A model generated the notes under the pieces. That model had not been told where the DNA came from. It ran no database searches and saw nothing but the letters and a program-made list of their open reading frames with translations. Shown here piece by piece: positions 7,325 to 15,831 of a stretch of 16,398 nucleotides of DNA (the stretch's first letter is position 1; each line of letters starts with the position of its first letter). The position numbers and the translations under genes were made by a program. Source of the stretch: Alphaproteobacteria bacterium (GTDB lineage Bacteria; Pseudomonadota; Alphaproteobacteria; Puniceispirillales; Puniceispirillaceae); the NCBI GenBank assembly GCA_011522945.1, contig WTHY01000182.1:1-16398 (forward strand). The letters run 5' to 3'.

Positions 7325-8053
7325 TCAGCCTTTATTGGTTTCTCGCCAGTCTCTGGCAGATATTAAAGCGCCATGTTGGTCAAAATCTGGATTTAACATC
7401 TCAACAATAAGAGGAGCAACATCCTTAGTTGTCGGCAGTGTTGCTTGATCCTCACCTGGGAATGCAGAAGCACGCATAGCTGTCGCCATTGCACCAGGAT
7501 CAAGCATATTTATCCTCATATTGGTTTGTTCGCTCTCAGCTGCCCATGTGCGTCCCATAGCTTCTAAAGCGGCTTTGGAAATTGCATAGGCCCCCCAAAA
7601 GGCTCGACTTCCATGAGCCACACTGGATGATACGAGCACGGAGCGAGCAGCAGGGGCGGCTCTTAACAAAGCATCAAAAGCACTAATTTGATACCAAATA
7701 GCTGTTAGGTTAACATTCAAGGTGCGCTCAAAAACATCAGCTTCAATATGTGGTAGTGGAGCGAGCTGGCCAAGTTGTCCAGCATTAGCTACAAATCCGT
7801 CTAGCTTACCCCATCGCTGTTGAATTGCACTGGCAAGACGTGGTGCTGCTTGATAATCCAAAGCATCCATCTCTACAATGGTTGCCTGACCGCCAATTGC
7901 AGTGATCTCATCATCGAGCTCTTCAAGTCCGGCCAATGTGCGTGCAGTGATTATGAGTTCTGCACCAGCTTCTGCACAAGCAAGTGCAGTTGCTCTGCCT
8001 AACCCGCGGCTCGCGCCTGTTACGAGAATTACTTTACCGTCAAGCGATGCCAT
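7325..8053 (-). CDS. SDR-family NAD(P)-dependent oxidoreductase
   Basis: This is a classical short-chain dehydrogenase of 242 residues, the normal length. The cofactor loop TGASRGLG is at 12-19, VANAG at 88-92, the catalytic serine in VSSS (141-144) and YAISK, giving Y156 and K160. The arginine in TARTL after the second strand hints at NADP preference. The substrate cannot be read from sequence. I start at ATG 8053 (MASLDGK), seven bases behind AAAGG; the ATG at 8056 and one at 8068 are weaker because the Shine-Dalgarno would be too close or absent. The start overlaps the end of purF by 14 bases. An SDR gene after purF is a common arrangement in alphaproteobacteria, but no biochemical link to purine synthesis is evident. 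Confidence 0.9.
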   Translation of the reverse strand: MASLDGKVILVTGASRGLGRATALACAEAGAELIITARTLAGLEELDDEITAIGGQATIVEMDALDYQAAPRLASAIQQRWGKLDGFVANAGQLGQLAPLPHIEADVFERTLNVNLTAIWYQISAFDALLRAAPAARSVLVSSSVAHGSRAFWGAYAISKAALEAMGRTWAAESEQTNMRINMLDPGAMATAMRASAFPGEDQATLPTTKDVAPLIVEMLNPDFDQHGALISARDWRETNKG

Positions 8054-9485
8054 CATCTGACCTTTCATATGCGCTGCTGCCTATTTTTTCGATAGGATAC
8101 TCGCCTGTAAAACAGGCATCGCAAAATTGTGGGGAGTCATTATTACGCGCTGACTCCCCCATTGCTTGATACAACCCATCAAGAGATATGAAAGCAAGTG
8201 AGTCAGCACCAATCTCTTTGGCAATTTCATCTACGGTCATTCGGGCTGCCATCAGTTTTTCTTTTTCAGGCGTGTCAACACCATAGAAGCATGGATTTGT
8301 TGTTGGTGGGCTTGCAATACGCATGTGAACAGATTTTGCACCTGCATCACGCATCATTTTGACAATTTTGCGAGATGTGGTGCCCCTGACGATAGAATCG
8401 TCAACTAAGATAATATCCTTATCTTTGACCAAATCAGCATTTGCATTATGTTTCATCATAACGCCTGATGATCTATCAGCTTGTGTTGGTTGAATAAATG
8501 TTCTGCCAACATAATGATTTCGAATAATGCCTAAATCGAACGGTATATGCGCTGCCTCTGCGTAGCCTAGAGCTGCCGGAACGCCGGAATCAGGCACAGG
8601 GATAACGATATCCGCTGCAACTGGTGACTCTTTGGCCAAAACAGCGCCAATTTCCTTGCGTGCCTTATAGACAGACCGTCCTTCTAAATTTGAGTCAGGT
8701 CTTGCAAAATAGATATATTCAAAGACACAGAAACGGCTTTGTTTTGCTTTGCCGATTTTATGAGACTGCACACCATCCTTATCGATTATGACCATCTCAC
8801 CAGCTTCGATATCTCTTATATACTCAGCCCCTATAATGTCGAACGCACAGGTCTCCGAGGCTAGAACATATGCATCATCAAGCTTGCCGAGAACAAGCGG
8901 TCTAATACCAAGGGCATCTCGCATCCCGATCATTTTATCATCTATCAGACAAACAAGCGCGTAGGCACCTTCAATCTGCATGAGTGCTTCTTTGATACGC
9001 TCGGTCGGTTCATTTTGATGTGACCGTGCTACAAGATGGATTATGGATTCTGTATCTGTTGTTGATTGAAACAGGCTACCTGTCTCAACAAGAGAGCGGT
9101 GCAGGCGCTCTGCATTGGTTAAATTGCCATTATGGGCAAGGGCAAATTGTCCAAAGGCCAATTCAGCCAGGAAAGGCTGAATATTACGTGTTTCTGACTC
9201 GCCTGTCGTTGAATAGCGATTATGTCCGATAGCTGAATGACCAACGAGCTTTTTTAGCTTTTCTGAGCCGGCACTAAAATTTTCGCTGACATGGCCTAAA
9301 CCGCGACCAGCCCGGAAATGCACGCCATCAAAGCTAACCATTCCAGTGGCTTCTTGGCCCCTATGTTGTAATGCATGCAAGCCTAGAGCTGTTAATACAG
9401 CGGCTTCAGATGAACCGTAAATGCCGAATACAGCACATTCTTCATTTAGCTTATCTGCATCGAAGGGGGAGGTTGTAACTGTCAC
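8040..9485 (-). CDS. purF: Amidophosphoribosyltransferase (glutamine PRPP amidotransferase)
   Basis: PurF makes 5-phosphoribosylamine from PRPP and glutamine, the first committed step of purine synthesis. The 481-residue protein has a short propeptide ending before the catalytic C17 (NEECAVFGIYG), so N-terminal processing is expected. It has the glutaminase motifs HRGQEATGM and HNGNLTN, and the PRPP-binding loop IILVDDSIVRGTT (358-370). C253, C399, C455 and C458 (the last two in CDAC) match the four ligands of the [4Fe-4S] cluster in Bacillus-type PurF. The start is GTG at 9485; no in-frame ATG lies nearby upstream and the propeptide length agrees. It follows cvpA by 51 bases, a pairing found in many bacteria. 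Confidence 0.96.
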   Translation of the reverse strand: MTVTTSPFDADKLNEECAVFGIYGSSEAAVLTALGLHALQHRGQEATGMVSFDGVHFRAGRGLGHVSENFSAGSEKLKKLVGHSAIGHNRYSTTGESETRNIQPFLAELAFGQFALAHNGNLTNAERLHRSLVETGSLFQSTTDTESIIHLVARSHQNEPTERIKEALMQIEGAYALVCLIDDKMIGMRDALGIRPLVLGKLDDAYVLASETCAFDIIGAEYIRDIEAGEMVIIDKDGVQSHKIGKAKQSRFCVFEYIYFARPDSNLEGRSVYKARKEIGAVLAKESPVAADIVIPVPDSGVPAALGYAEAAHIPFDLGIIRNHYVGRTFIQPTQADRSSGVMMKHNANADLVKDKDIILVDDSIVRGTTSRKIVKMMRDAGAKSVHMRIASPPTTNPCFYGVDTPEKEKLMAARMTVDEIAKEIGADSLAFISLDGLYQAMGESARNNDSPQFCDACFTGEYPIEKIGSSAYERSDDGIA

Positions 9486-9497
9486 GTCTAAAATTCC

Positions 9498-9503
9498 ATT
9501 ATA
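9498..9503 (-). promoter_or_regulatory. Possible -10 box just before purF
   Basis: The minus strand reads TATAAT, a perfect -10 match, about a dozen bases before the purF GTG start. No convincing -35 element lies 16-18 bases upstream, and the RNA leader would be very short. It may be chance in AT-rich DNA or a weak internal promoter. Confidence 0.2.
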
Positions 9504-9536
9504 ATACTGCTTAGGCTTATCTGGCTTGTTCCAAGA

Positions 9537-10187
9537 TTAATTTTGTTCATCTTCAAGCAAATCAAGTTGGTCTGTAATATTTGTAGTGCCTGTTTCTACA
9601 TTTTCTTTGCCACGTTCGACAAGTTCAGGCGCATCAGGGGCCAAATCCTCAATCTGAATATCCACCGTTTGGACCTGTTCTAACATATCTCTAAACCCTA
9701 CAGGAACAATTGGTTGAGCAATGCTCAGAATAGTACGTGACGATTCCCCTGAAATAGATGTAGAGACAGCCGATGGCAAATTGCTTTCACCATCTAGCAG
9801 GACAGCGCCCCCAAGATAGGCAACCACAACAAAAAGTGCCCCTCTTACGAGTCCAAAAAAGGCGCCAAACCATTTGTCCAATGCCCCCAAGCCAGCTTTC
9901 TTGAGGCCCGGAGATATGAGCGTGGCAATAATAAACCAAACAACTACGCTTGTTATAAACGGAAATGTCCACGCCAGAATAGGGACAAGAACATCAATAT
10001 TCAGGTAGTCCGAAATGACAGGCTCAAGCTGTGGAGCTGTCAGGTTTGCAATAAAAATTGCTATAAACCAACCTGCTAAACCTAGAAATTCGCGTGTCAT
10101 ACCACGCAAAGTAGATAAAATCGCGGAAATAGTCAGAACGCCAATAACAATAAAATCAACGAAATTCAGCATTGTTAAAAAAGACAT
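9537..10187 (-). CDS. cvpA: CvpA family membrane protein
   Basis: The 216-residue protein begins with hydrophobic segments typical of CvpA: NFVDFIVIGVLTISAIL, then the conserved RGMTREFLGLAGW, then two further membrane segments near residues 65-90 and 105-130. KWFGAFFGLVRG lies between them. The last 80 or so residues are acidic and soluble (LEDEQN end). CvpA is an inner-membrane protein needed for colicin V production in E. coli and linked to envelope stress resistance; its molecular action is unsettled. I start at ATG 10187, which has the purine-rich GGGGGTG immediately upstream; a GTG at 10193 would overlap that site. It lies between radA (20 bases upstream) and purF (51 bases downstream). 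Confidence 0.92.
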   Translation of the reverse strand: MSFLTMLNFVDFIVIGVLTISAILSTLRGMTREFLGLAGWFIAIFIANLTAPQLEPVISDYLNIDVLVPILAWTFPFITSVVVWFIIATLISPGLKKAGLGALDKWFGAFFGLVRGALFVVVAYLGGAVLLDGESNLPSAVSTSISGESSRTILSIAQPIVPVGFRDMLEQVQTVDIQIEDLAPDAPELVERGKENVETGTTNITDQLDLLEDEQN

Positions 10188-10207
10188 GAACACCCCCGCT
10201 ATCCTAA

Positions 10208-11581
10208 TTACTCGCTAAGACCGCCTAAAATCTCAATCAGTTCTATTAAAGATGCTGGTTGAGCTAATCCCAGCCCTGATGGCGACGCAAGTTTTTTTCT
10301 TGGTTTTGGCATTATAGCTTGGTCAAACCCTAATTTGGCAGCCTCTTTTAAGCGTGCATCTGCCTGCGCCACCTGCCGGATTTCTGCGCTTAAGGCCACT
10401 TCTCCAAAAAACACTGTGCGTTGCGGTAGCGGCCTGTCTGTGACTGATGAGATGAGTGCTGCCGCAACAGCCATATCAGCAGCCGGTTCCTGTATTTTCA
10501 TGCCGCCAGCCACATTTAAGAAAATATCACGTCCGGATAGAGGGACACCGCATCGTGCCTCTAACACAGCCGTGAGCATAGCAAGCCGGCTATTATCCCA
10601 TCCGACCACATTGCGTCTTGGCGATGCTAAAGATGAAGGCGCAACAAGAGCTTCAATTTCAACAAGTAATGGCCGTGTTCCTTCCATACCGGCAAGTACG
10701 GCTGTGCCTGCTACGGATTCTGTTCTATCAGCCAAAAATAATTCTGACGGGTTCGGAACCTGCTGCAACCCATTTTCGGTCATTTCAAAGACGCCAATTT
10801 CATCGGTAGCGCCAAAACGATTCTTTACACCACGTAAAATGCGGAAATGATGACTGCGATCACCTTCAAAATACAGAACAGTATCAACCATATGTTCCAA
10901 TACACGCGGCCCGGCTATAGCCCCATCCTTTGTTACATGGCCCACAAAGATAACAGCTGCGCCGCTAGTCTTGGCAGCTCTGGTCAGTTCTTGGGCCGAT
11001 GCACGCACTTGTGATACGGTACCAGGTGCAGAGTCTAAACCTGGCAGATACATGGTTTGGATGGAATCTATGATAACCACATCCAAATTTGGTTCACGCC
11101 GGATAGTTTCGGCAATATCCATGGCGTTGGTTGCCGTTGCCAAACCTACATCCGTATGGCCAAGGCCAAGGCGCTGTGCACGCATACGCACCTGATCCGC
11201 AGATTCCTCGCCAGATACATAAGCAGTTTGATGACCGTTCGATACTAACTGGCATACAAGCTGGAGCAGTAAAGTTGATTTGCCAATTCCGGGGTCGCCG
11301 CCAATAAGTGTTGCAGAGCCTGGCACAATGCCGCCGCCCATAACTCTATCAAACTCATCCATAGCAGATTTTTGTCTGATAACTGGCTTTTGTGGTTCTT
11401 TCGGCGTTAAGGATTCCAACGCCATCATACGGCCAGCTTTAGATTTGCCTATGCCAGGCTTTTGTTCGATCTTCTCTTCAATAAGGCTGTTCCAAGCGCC
11501 ACAGCCATCACATTTTCCGGTCCATTTGGCGGCAGCAAAGCCACATGACTGGCAATGATAGCTTGTTTGTGGTTTGGCCAT
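10208..11581 (-). CDS. radA: DNA repair / recombination protein RadA (Sms)
   Basis: The 457-residue protein has the RadA order. A C4 zinc finger (C10, C13, C24, C27) comes first, then a RecA-like ATPase with Walker A GGDPGIGKS (94-102) and Walker B VVIIDSIQT (168-176). The RadA-specific KNRFG motif is at 253-257, followed by a Lon-protease-like C-terminal domain. RadA is a DNA-dependent ATPase that drives branch migration of recombination intermediates after RecA. ATG 11581 shares its first base with the last base of the mlaF stop (TAATG), so translation is probably coupled to mlaF. No strong Shine-Dalgarno sequence was needed for start choice, because MAKPQTSYHCQSCG is the usual family beginning. 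Confidence 0.97.
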   Translation of the reverse strand: MAKPQTSYHCQSCGFAAAKWTGKCDGCGAWNSLIEEKIEQKPGIGKSKAGRMMALESLTPKEPQKPVIRQKSAMDEFDRVMGGGIVPGSATLIGGDPGIGKSTLLLQLVCQLVSNGHQTAYVSGEESADQVRMRAQRLGLGHTDVGLATATNAMDIAETIRREPNLDVVIIDSIQTMYLPGLDSAPGTVSQVRASAQELTRAAKTSGAAVIFVGHVTKDGAIAGPRVLEHMVDTVLYFEGDRSHHFRILRGVKNRFGATDEIGVFEMTENGLQQVPNPSELFLADRTESVAGTAVLAGMEGTRPLLVEIEALVAPSSLASPRRNVVGWDNSRLAMLTAVLEARCGVPLSGRDIFLNVAGGMKIQEPAADMAVAAALISSVTDRPLPQRTVFFGEVALSAEIRQVAQADARLKEAAKLGFDQAIMPKPRKKLASPSGLGLAQPASLIELIEILGGLSE

Positions 11582-12354
11582 TAGTCAGAATTACCTGTTG
11601 TTAACGGCCCAAAAGGCTCCCCATGCACAAATTGGTCAACCTCAGGCACACCTGTATTATCCATATCTGTCACAGCACCAAACCAGATGATTCTGCCCTT
11701 ATGGACCATGGCAACCTTGTCGGCTATGCGTCTGACAGATGCCATATCATGCGAAATAGTTAGGGTCGTTGCGCCAAGTTTCTTCACTTGATCAATAATA
11801 AGATTATCGATTACGCCTCCCGTGATGGGATCTAGCCCTGAGGTCGGCTCGTCAAATAGTAAAATCTCTGGCTTGTCAGCAATTGCCCGGGCGAGGGCGA
11901 CACGCTTTTGCATTCCGCCTGATAATTCAGCTGGATATTGATCTATAACATGTGCCCCTAACCCTAGTTGTGTGACAATGTCTGCAGCCACATCACGAGC
12001 CGCCTGCCGTGTTAATTTCGTGCGCTGCCGCAAACGAAAAGTAACATTTTCCCAAATCTGCAAAGAATCAAACAACGCGCCAAATTGAAATGTCATACCA
12101 AATTGGCGCAACATATCTTCACGCGCTCTACGAGATTGGCCAACAGTCTCAACGCCATTCACCAGGATTGAACCGCTATCAGGGGTAATTAAGCCAAGCA
12201 GGCATTTTAATGTGACAGATTTTCCGCAGCCAGATGTGCCAATGATACAAACAGATTCTTGGGCCTGAATATCAAGTGAGATCCCTTTTAGAACATCATT
12301 TGTGCCAAAGCGTTTTTTGATATTGTCTATACGGATTTTGGGTGTGGACGACAT
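11581..12354 (-). CDS. mlaF: Phospholipid (Mla-type) ABC transporter ATP-binding protein
   Basis: The 257-residue ATPase has Walker A GTSGCGKS (39-46), the signature LSGGMQKRVALARA beginning at 144 with the methionine typical of MlaF, and Walker B ILLFDEPTSGLD (164-175). The switch histidine H202 is in TISHDMA. The C-terminal VDQFVHGEPFGP resembles the MlaF tail that contacts its partners. It would power phospholipid movement between inner and outer membranes with MlaE. I start at ATG 12354, which has GGGA nine bases upstream and lies four bases after the mlaE stop; a TTG at 12369 would overlap mlaE. No MlaD (MCE-domain), MlaB or MlaC gene is nearby, so these would have to be elsewhere. Confidence 0.93.
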   Translation of the reverse strand: MSSTPKIRIDNIKKRFGTNDVLKGISLDIQAQESVCIIGTSGCGKSVTLKCLLGLITPDSGSILVNGVETVGQSRRAREDMLRQFGMTFQFGALFDSLQIWENVTFRLRQRTKLTRQAARDVAADIVTQLGLGAHVIDQYPAELSGGMQKRVALARAIADKPEILLFDEPTSGLDPITGGVIDNLIIDQVKKLGATTLTISHDMASVRRIADKVAMVHKGRIIWFGAVTDMDNTGVPEVDQFVHGEPFGPLTTGNSD

Positions 12355-12358
12355 CAGG

Positions 12359-13132
12359 CTAATTCCCAAAAAATACAGCAGTCACAAGGTAATTCGATAT
12401 TAATATCAAAATAGAGGCTGAAACGACTGCATTTGTTGTGGCTAGACCAACACCTTCGGCACCACGTCCAGAATTATAGCCATGGTAGCATCCCATCAAG
12501 GCGATTAAAAACCCAAAGACAGCGGCTTTTACGAGACCAAGAAATACATCCGAAAACTCTAAATATTCTAATGTTCTGGCTAAATAGAGACTTGGGTTGA
12601 AACCAAGCTTGTATACCCCAACCAAATAGCCACCAAAAACACCAATAATATCGCCTATCAAAACAAGAAATGGTAAGCAAATTGTGCCGGCAATAATCCG
12701 TGGTGCGACAAGATATTGCATGGGGCGTGTTGACAGGCTGTCAAGAGCATCAATTTGATCTGTGACGCGCATTGTTCCAATTTCTGCCGCCATAGATGCA
12801 CCAATACGCCCTGCCACCATCAAGCCTGCTAATACAGGCCCCAATTCCCGTGTAACAGATAAGACCACCACTGTTGCGACAGTGTCTTCTGCTGAGAATC
12901 TGGCAAAACCAGTATAGGATTGTAAGGCAAGCACCATGCCAGAAAATAAGGTTGTCAGCCCGACAACCGGCAAGGAATAATACCCAATATCAATGATTTG
13001 ACGCAGTAATTGTCGTCCATAAAAGGGTGGCCATACCGCCCAGCGGATAGCAGCGGCAGTAAACATAGCCAATCTGCCAAATACAGCTAGAAAGTCTAGG
13101 AAACCGCGTCCTGTATTTGTCAGAAACTGAAT
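12359..13132 (-). CDS. mlaE: Phospholipid (Mla-type) ABC transporter permease, ATT start
   Basis: This is an inner-membrane MlaE-family permease. The hallmark segment TRELGPVLAGLMVAGRIGAS runs from about residue 94, followed by AEIGTMRVTDQIDAL; the C-terminus ends in FGN, as I recall for E. coli MlaE. Four to five membrane helices are visible. Conventional starts (TTG 13072, ATG 13066) would remove a segment that aligns with MlaE, reading QFLTNTGRGFLDFLAVFGR. The frame continues upstream to a TAG stop 12 bases before 13132. Between them the best start is ATT at 13132-13130, five bases behind AGGAGG, giving 257 residues, the usual length. It lies 18 bases after alr. A sequencing error in an ATG is the main alternative. 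Confidence 0.85.
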   Translation of the reverse strand: MQFLTNTGRGFLDFLAVFGRLAMFTAAAIRWAVWPPFYGRQLLRQIIDIGYYSLPVVGLTTLFSGMVLALQSYTGFARFSAEDTVATVVVLSVTRELGPVLAGLMVAGRIGASMAAEIGTMRVTDQIDALDSLSTRPMQYLVAPRIIAGTICLPFLVLIGDIIGVFGGYLVGVYKLGFNPSLYLARTLEYLEFSDVFLGLVKAAVFGFLIALMGCYHGYNSGRGAEGVGLATTNAVVSASILILISNYLVTAVFFGN

Positions 13133-13137
13133 GGTGG

Positions 13138-13143
13138 CCTCCT
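13138..13143 (-). promoter_or_regulatory. Perfect Shine-Dalgarno AGGAGG deciding the mlaE start
   Basis: AGGAGG on the minus strand lies five bases before ATT 13132 and in the 18-base gap after the alr stop. The next candidate start, CTG at 13123, would be 14 bases away, which is too far. This site is the main evidence for ATT initiation. Confidence 0.75.
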
Positions 13144-13150
13144 AAAGCTG

Positions 13151-14251
13151 CTATTGGTCACTAGATAAAGATGCTGCATCATAGGCTCTCACCACTCTAT
13201 CGCCAAGAGCTGTTAATATTTCATAGGGAATTGTATCGAGATCTGCTGCCATGTCTTGTGCTGTGTAATGAGGCCCTAACAAGCAGACAGCTGTGGTGGT
13301 ATCAAGAATTTGGTCTGGTATATGTGACACATCAATAACCATCAAATCCATGGAGATGCGGCCAACCGGCCTTGTGATGTAATCCCCTACTGCAATTTTG
13401 CCTATATTTTGAAGATATCGCCGATAGCCATCTGCATAGCCGGCGCCAATAGTGGCAACGCGCATATCTGTATCTGCTACAAAACTGGCACCATATCCTA
13501 TGGTATCGCCTTTCCTGAGCGTACGAATTTGCAGAATAGGGGCATCCCATCGCAAAATAGGCGTTAATCCACTGGTAGCCTGCTGATTTGGGTCTGAAGC
13601 ATAACCATGTATGGCTAATCCGGGTCGCACCTGGCCGAAATGAAAATCAGAACCCATAAATATCCCACCGCTATTGGCTAGGGACATAGCTTGTTTCGGC
13701 AGCTTAGATGTTAGCGCCACAAAGCGAGATAACTGCATCTGGTTTTGAGGGTCATTTGGTACATCTGCACTTGCTAGATGACTCATATATCCCGCAATAG
13801 GAAAAGTGTTCAACATATCTGGAGAAACATCTTCTGCAGAAAGACCAAGGCGCGCCATACCTGTATCAAAACGCAGCCAGACAGGTAGCGCAGCCTGACT
13901 TTCAGCATCCTGTTTATAGATATTAAATTGCGCCGTACTGTTAATAACGGCTGTAATTTGATGTGATCTGTAGATGGCCATATCTGTTTGCGACTGAGGG
14001 CCTTCAAAACAGATAATTTGCGGGGTGGGTAGCGCCTGTCGCAAAGCAATCGCTTCAGTGAGTTGCGCTGTATAAAAGTGCCTGCATCCGGCCTGAAACA
14101 GCGTCTCTGCTATGCCAACCATGCCAGCACCATAGCCATTTGCTTTCACAACGGCGCCAACCTGCGTAGCAGGAGCTGTCATTTCAGAGATTCGGGCATA
14201 ATTTGACGCTAAGGCCTTGCAATCAATGGTCGCTATGCTTGAACTGCCCAT
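13151..14251 (-). CDS. alr: Alanine racemase
   Basis: Alr interconverts L- and D-alanine with pyridoxal phosphate and supplies D-alanine for peptidoglycan. The 366-residue protein has the PLP lysine K36 in VVKANGYGAG, RFDTGMARLG (127-136), and the tyrosine of IGYGASF (Y253) at the position of the second catalytic base. GYADGYRR (271-278) and the substrate-loop segment GRISMDLMVID (297-307) follow. The length is normal for the family. ATG 14251 is preceded by AAGAG only a few bases upstream, a modest ribosome site. The gene lies between dnaB (56-base gap) and mlaE (18-base gap), and dnaB-alr adjacency is usual in alphaproteobacteria. Confidence 0.95.
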   Translation of the reverse strand: MGSSSIATIDCKALASNYARISEMTAPATQVGAVVKANGYGAGMVGIAETLFQAGCRHFYTAQLTEAIALRQALPTPQIICFEGPQSQTDMAIYRSHQITAVINSTAQFNIYKQDAESQAALPVWLRFDTGMARLGLSAEDVSPDMLNTFPIAGYMSHLASADVPNDPQNQMQLSRFVALTSKLPKQAMSLANSGGIFMGSDFHFGQVRPGLAIHGYASDPNQQATSGLTPILRWDAPILQIRTLRKGDTIGYGASFVADTDMRVATIGAGYADGYRRYLQNIGKIAVGDYITRPVGRISMDLMVIDVSHIPDQILDTTTAVCLLGPHYTAQDMAADLDTIPYEILTALGDRVVRAYDAASLSSDQ

Positions 14252-14307
14252 AAACTCTTTTGTCCTAGCCCAAGCCCCCAGTTATATGGGCGCCAAAATA
14301 TTTCACT

Positions 14308-15831
14308 CTAAAAACTTTCAGGCAGATGATCAGGAACGGCAAGATCCTGAAATTTCGTTAATCGTCCTTCAAAGCTGACATTAACTACGCCTGTTGGTCC
14401 ATGACGTTGTTTTGCCACAATCACTTCAGCTTTTCCATTGGCTTTTTCAAGTCTTTGGCGCCAAAGGTCATATCGTTCATTGAACTTATCGCTAGTTTCA
14501 TTTTCTTTCTGTTCAGGCTCGCTTTTGCCAAGATAATATTCCTCACGATAAACGAAAATAACAACGTCAGCATCTTGCTCGATAGACCCTGATTCTCGTA
14601 AATCTGACAGGTTAGGTCGCTTATCTTCACGTTGTTCAACTGCCCGTGATAATTGAGATAAGGCAATAATTGGTAGATCAAGTTCTTTTGCTAACGCCTT
14701 GAGAGATCTAGATATATTCGAAATTTCCTGAACACGGTTTTCAGGCCGCGTGCCAAATTGCGCTGAAAGAAGCTGAAGATAATCAACAACAATTAATCCC
14801 AACCCAGTTGTGCGCTTTAAGCGTCTTGCACGGCTTGCAAGTTGGCTAACAGAAATTGCCGGCGTATCATCTATGTAAAAGGCCGCGCTACCAATAGCAT
14901 TGCTGGCATCAACAAGTTGGATAAATTCTCTATCATTTAGATTGCCGCGCCTGATATTTTCAGAATCAATTTCAGAGCGCTCTGATAAGATCCGCATACC
15001 AAGCTGTTCAGCAGACATTTCTAAAGAGAAGAAAGCGACAGGGACATTTTCCTCGCCTGTCATTGTTGTTGTGGCCGCATGGAACGCGATATTTGTTGCC
15101 AGGGCTGTTTTCCCCATACCTGGCCTGCCAGCTAATATTAGCAGGTCTGATTTATGCAAGCCGCCAAGAAGCTTGTTCAAATCCGTAAGGCCGGTAGAGA
15201 CACCAGATAAATGTCCGTCTGAATTCGCTGCCTTTTCAGCCATCGCCACAGTTTTTTCTAAAACAGTGCCAAAAGCTAATAGACCTGTCTCTGCAGTGTC
15301 ATTTTCTGCAAGATTGAATAAATATTGTTCTGCTGCCTCAATTTGGTTGTAAGCTGGCATATCCAAATCAGTCTGCCTGGCCTCAACAGCAACTTTATCT
15401 GAAATGCGTATCAATTCACGTCTAAGATAGCTTTCATGAATCGTCTTTGCGTAATCGCCAGCTTCGGATAGGGAGATAACACCATCTACCAAATCATTCA
15501 GATAGGATATTGCTCCATCATCTCCAAAGGCTGCGTCATTTGCAAAAAACGCTTTCAAGGTAATCGGGTTAGCCAGCTGCCCACGTCCTATCATCCTTGC
15601 ACAGGTTTCAAAGATTCTGCCATGAACTGGGTCGTAAAAATGTTCAGAACGAAGCATATCGCCATGCTTGTCCATGACATCATTATCAATTAACAGCGCT
15701 CCGAGAAAATTCTGCTCAGCCTGAATATTGTTCGGCAATTCACGTGCCGCAGCAGAGGTGCCGCCATCGATACCAGGAAGTTGCGTAACATTGCCATTTT
15801 GGGGCGCTTTATTATCTGACGATGTATCCAT
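14308..15831 (-). CDS. dnaB: Replicative DNA helicase
   Basis: DnaB is the hexameric helicase at the replication fork. The 507-residue protein has an N-terminal helical domain starting at about residue 31 (LPNNIQAEQNFLGALLIDN), a linker, and a RecA-like motor. Walker A is GRPGMGKT (235-242), FFSLEMSAEQL lies at 267-277 and Walker B is IVVDYLQLL (347-355). SQLSRAVEQR (392-401) and KQRHGPTG (474-481) follow. The first 30 residues are a polar extension outside the conserved fold. A charged stretch near 433-465 is longer than in E. coli DnaB. The start is ATG 15831, where no strong Shine-Dalgarno sequence is visible. It is the first gene of the minus-strand run, with a 162-base leader region holding a DnaA-box match. 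Confidence 0.97.
   Translation of the reverse strand: MDTSSDNKAPQNGNVTQLPGIDGGTSAAARELPNNIQAEQNFLGALLIDNDVMDKHGDMLRSEHFYDPVHGRIFETCARMIGRGQLANPITLKAFFANDAAFGDDGAISYLNDLVDGVISLSEAGDYAKTIHESYLRRELIRISDKVAVEARQTDLDMPAYNQIEAAEQYLFNLAENDTAETGLLAFGTVLEKTVAMAEKAANSDGHLSGVSTGLTDLNKLLGGLHKSDLLILAGRPGMGKTALATNIAFHAATTTMTGEENVPVAFFSLEMSAEQLGMRILSERSEIDSENIRRGNLNDREFIQLVDASNAIGSAAFYIDDTPAISVSQLASRARRLKRTTGLGLIVVDYLQLLSAQFGTRPENRVQEISNISRSLKALAKELDLPIIALSQLSRAVEQREDKRPNLSDLRESGSIEQDADVVIFVYREEYYLGKSEPEQKENETSDKFNERYDLWRQRLEKANGKAEVIVAKQRHGPTGVVNVSFEGRLTKFQDLAVPDHLPESF

Noticed and set aside
10335..10850. Long plus-strand frame of 171 codons
   Set aside because: It is antisense to radA, whose conserved domains fill this region; the product is low in recognisable motifs.
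14252..14307. Short inverted sequence CCCA/TGGG between dnaB and alr
   Set aside because: The stem is only four base pairs with no T-run, too weak for a terminator or regulatory hairpin.
14900..15352. Plus-strand frame of 150 codons
   Set aside because: It is antisense to the DnaB Walker A and linker region, and is a shadow of that conserved gene.
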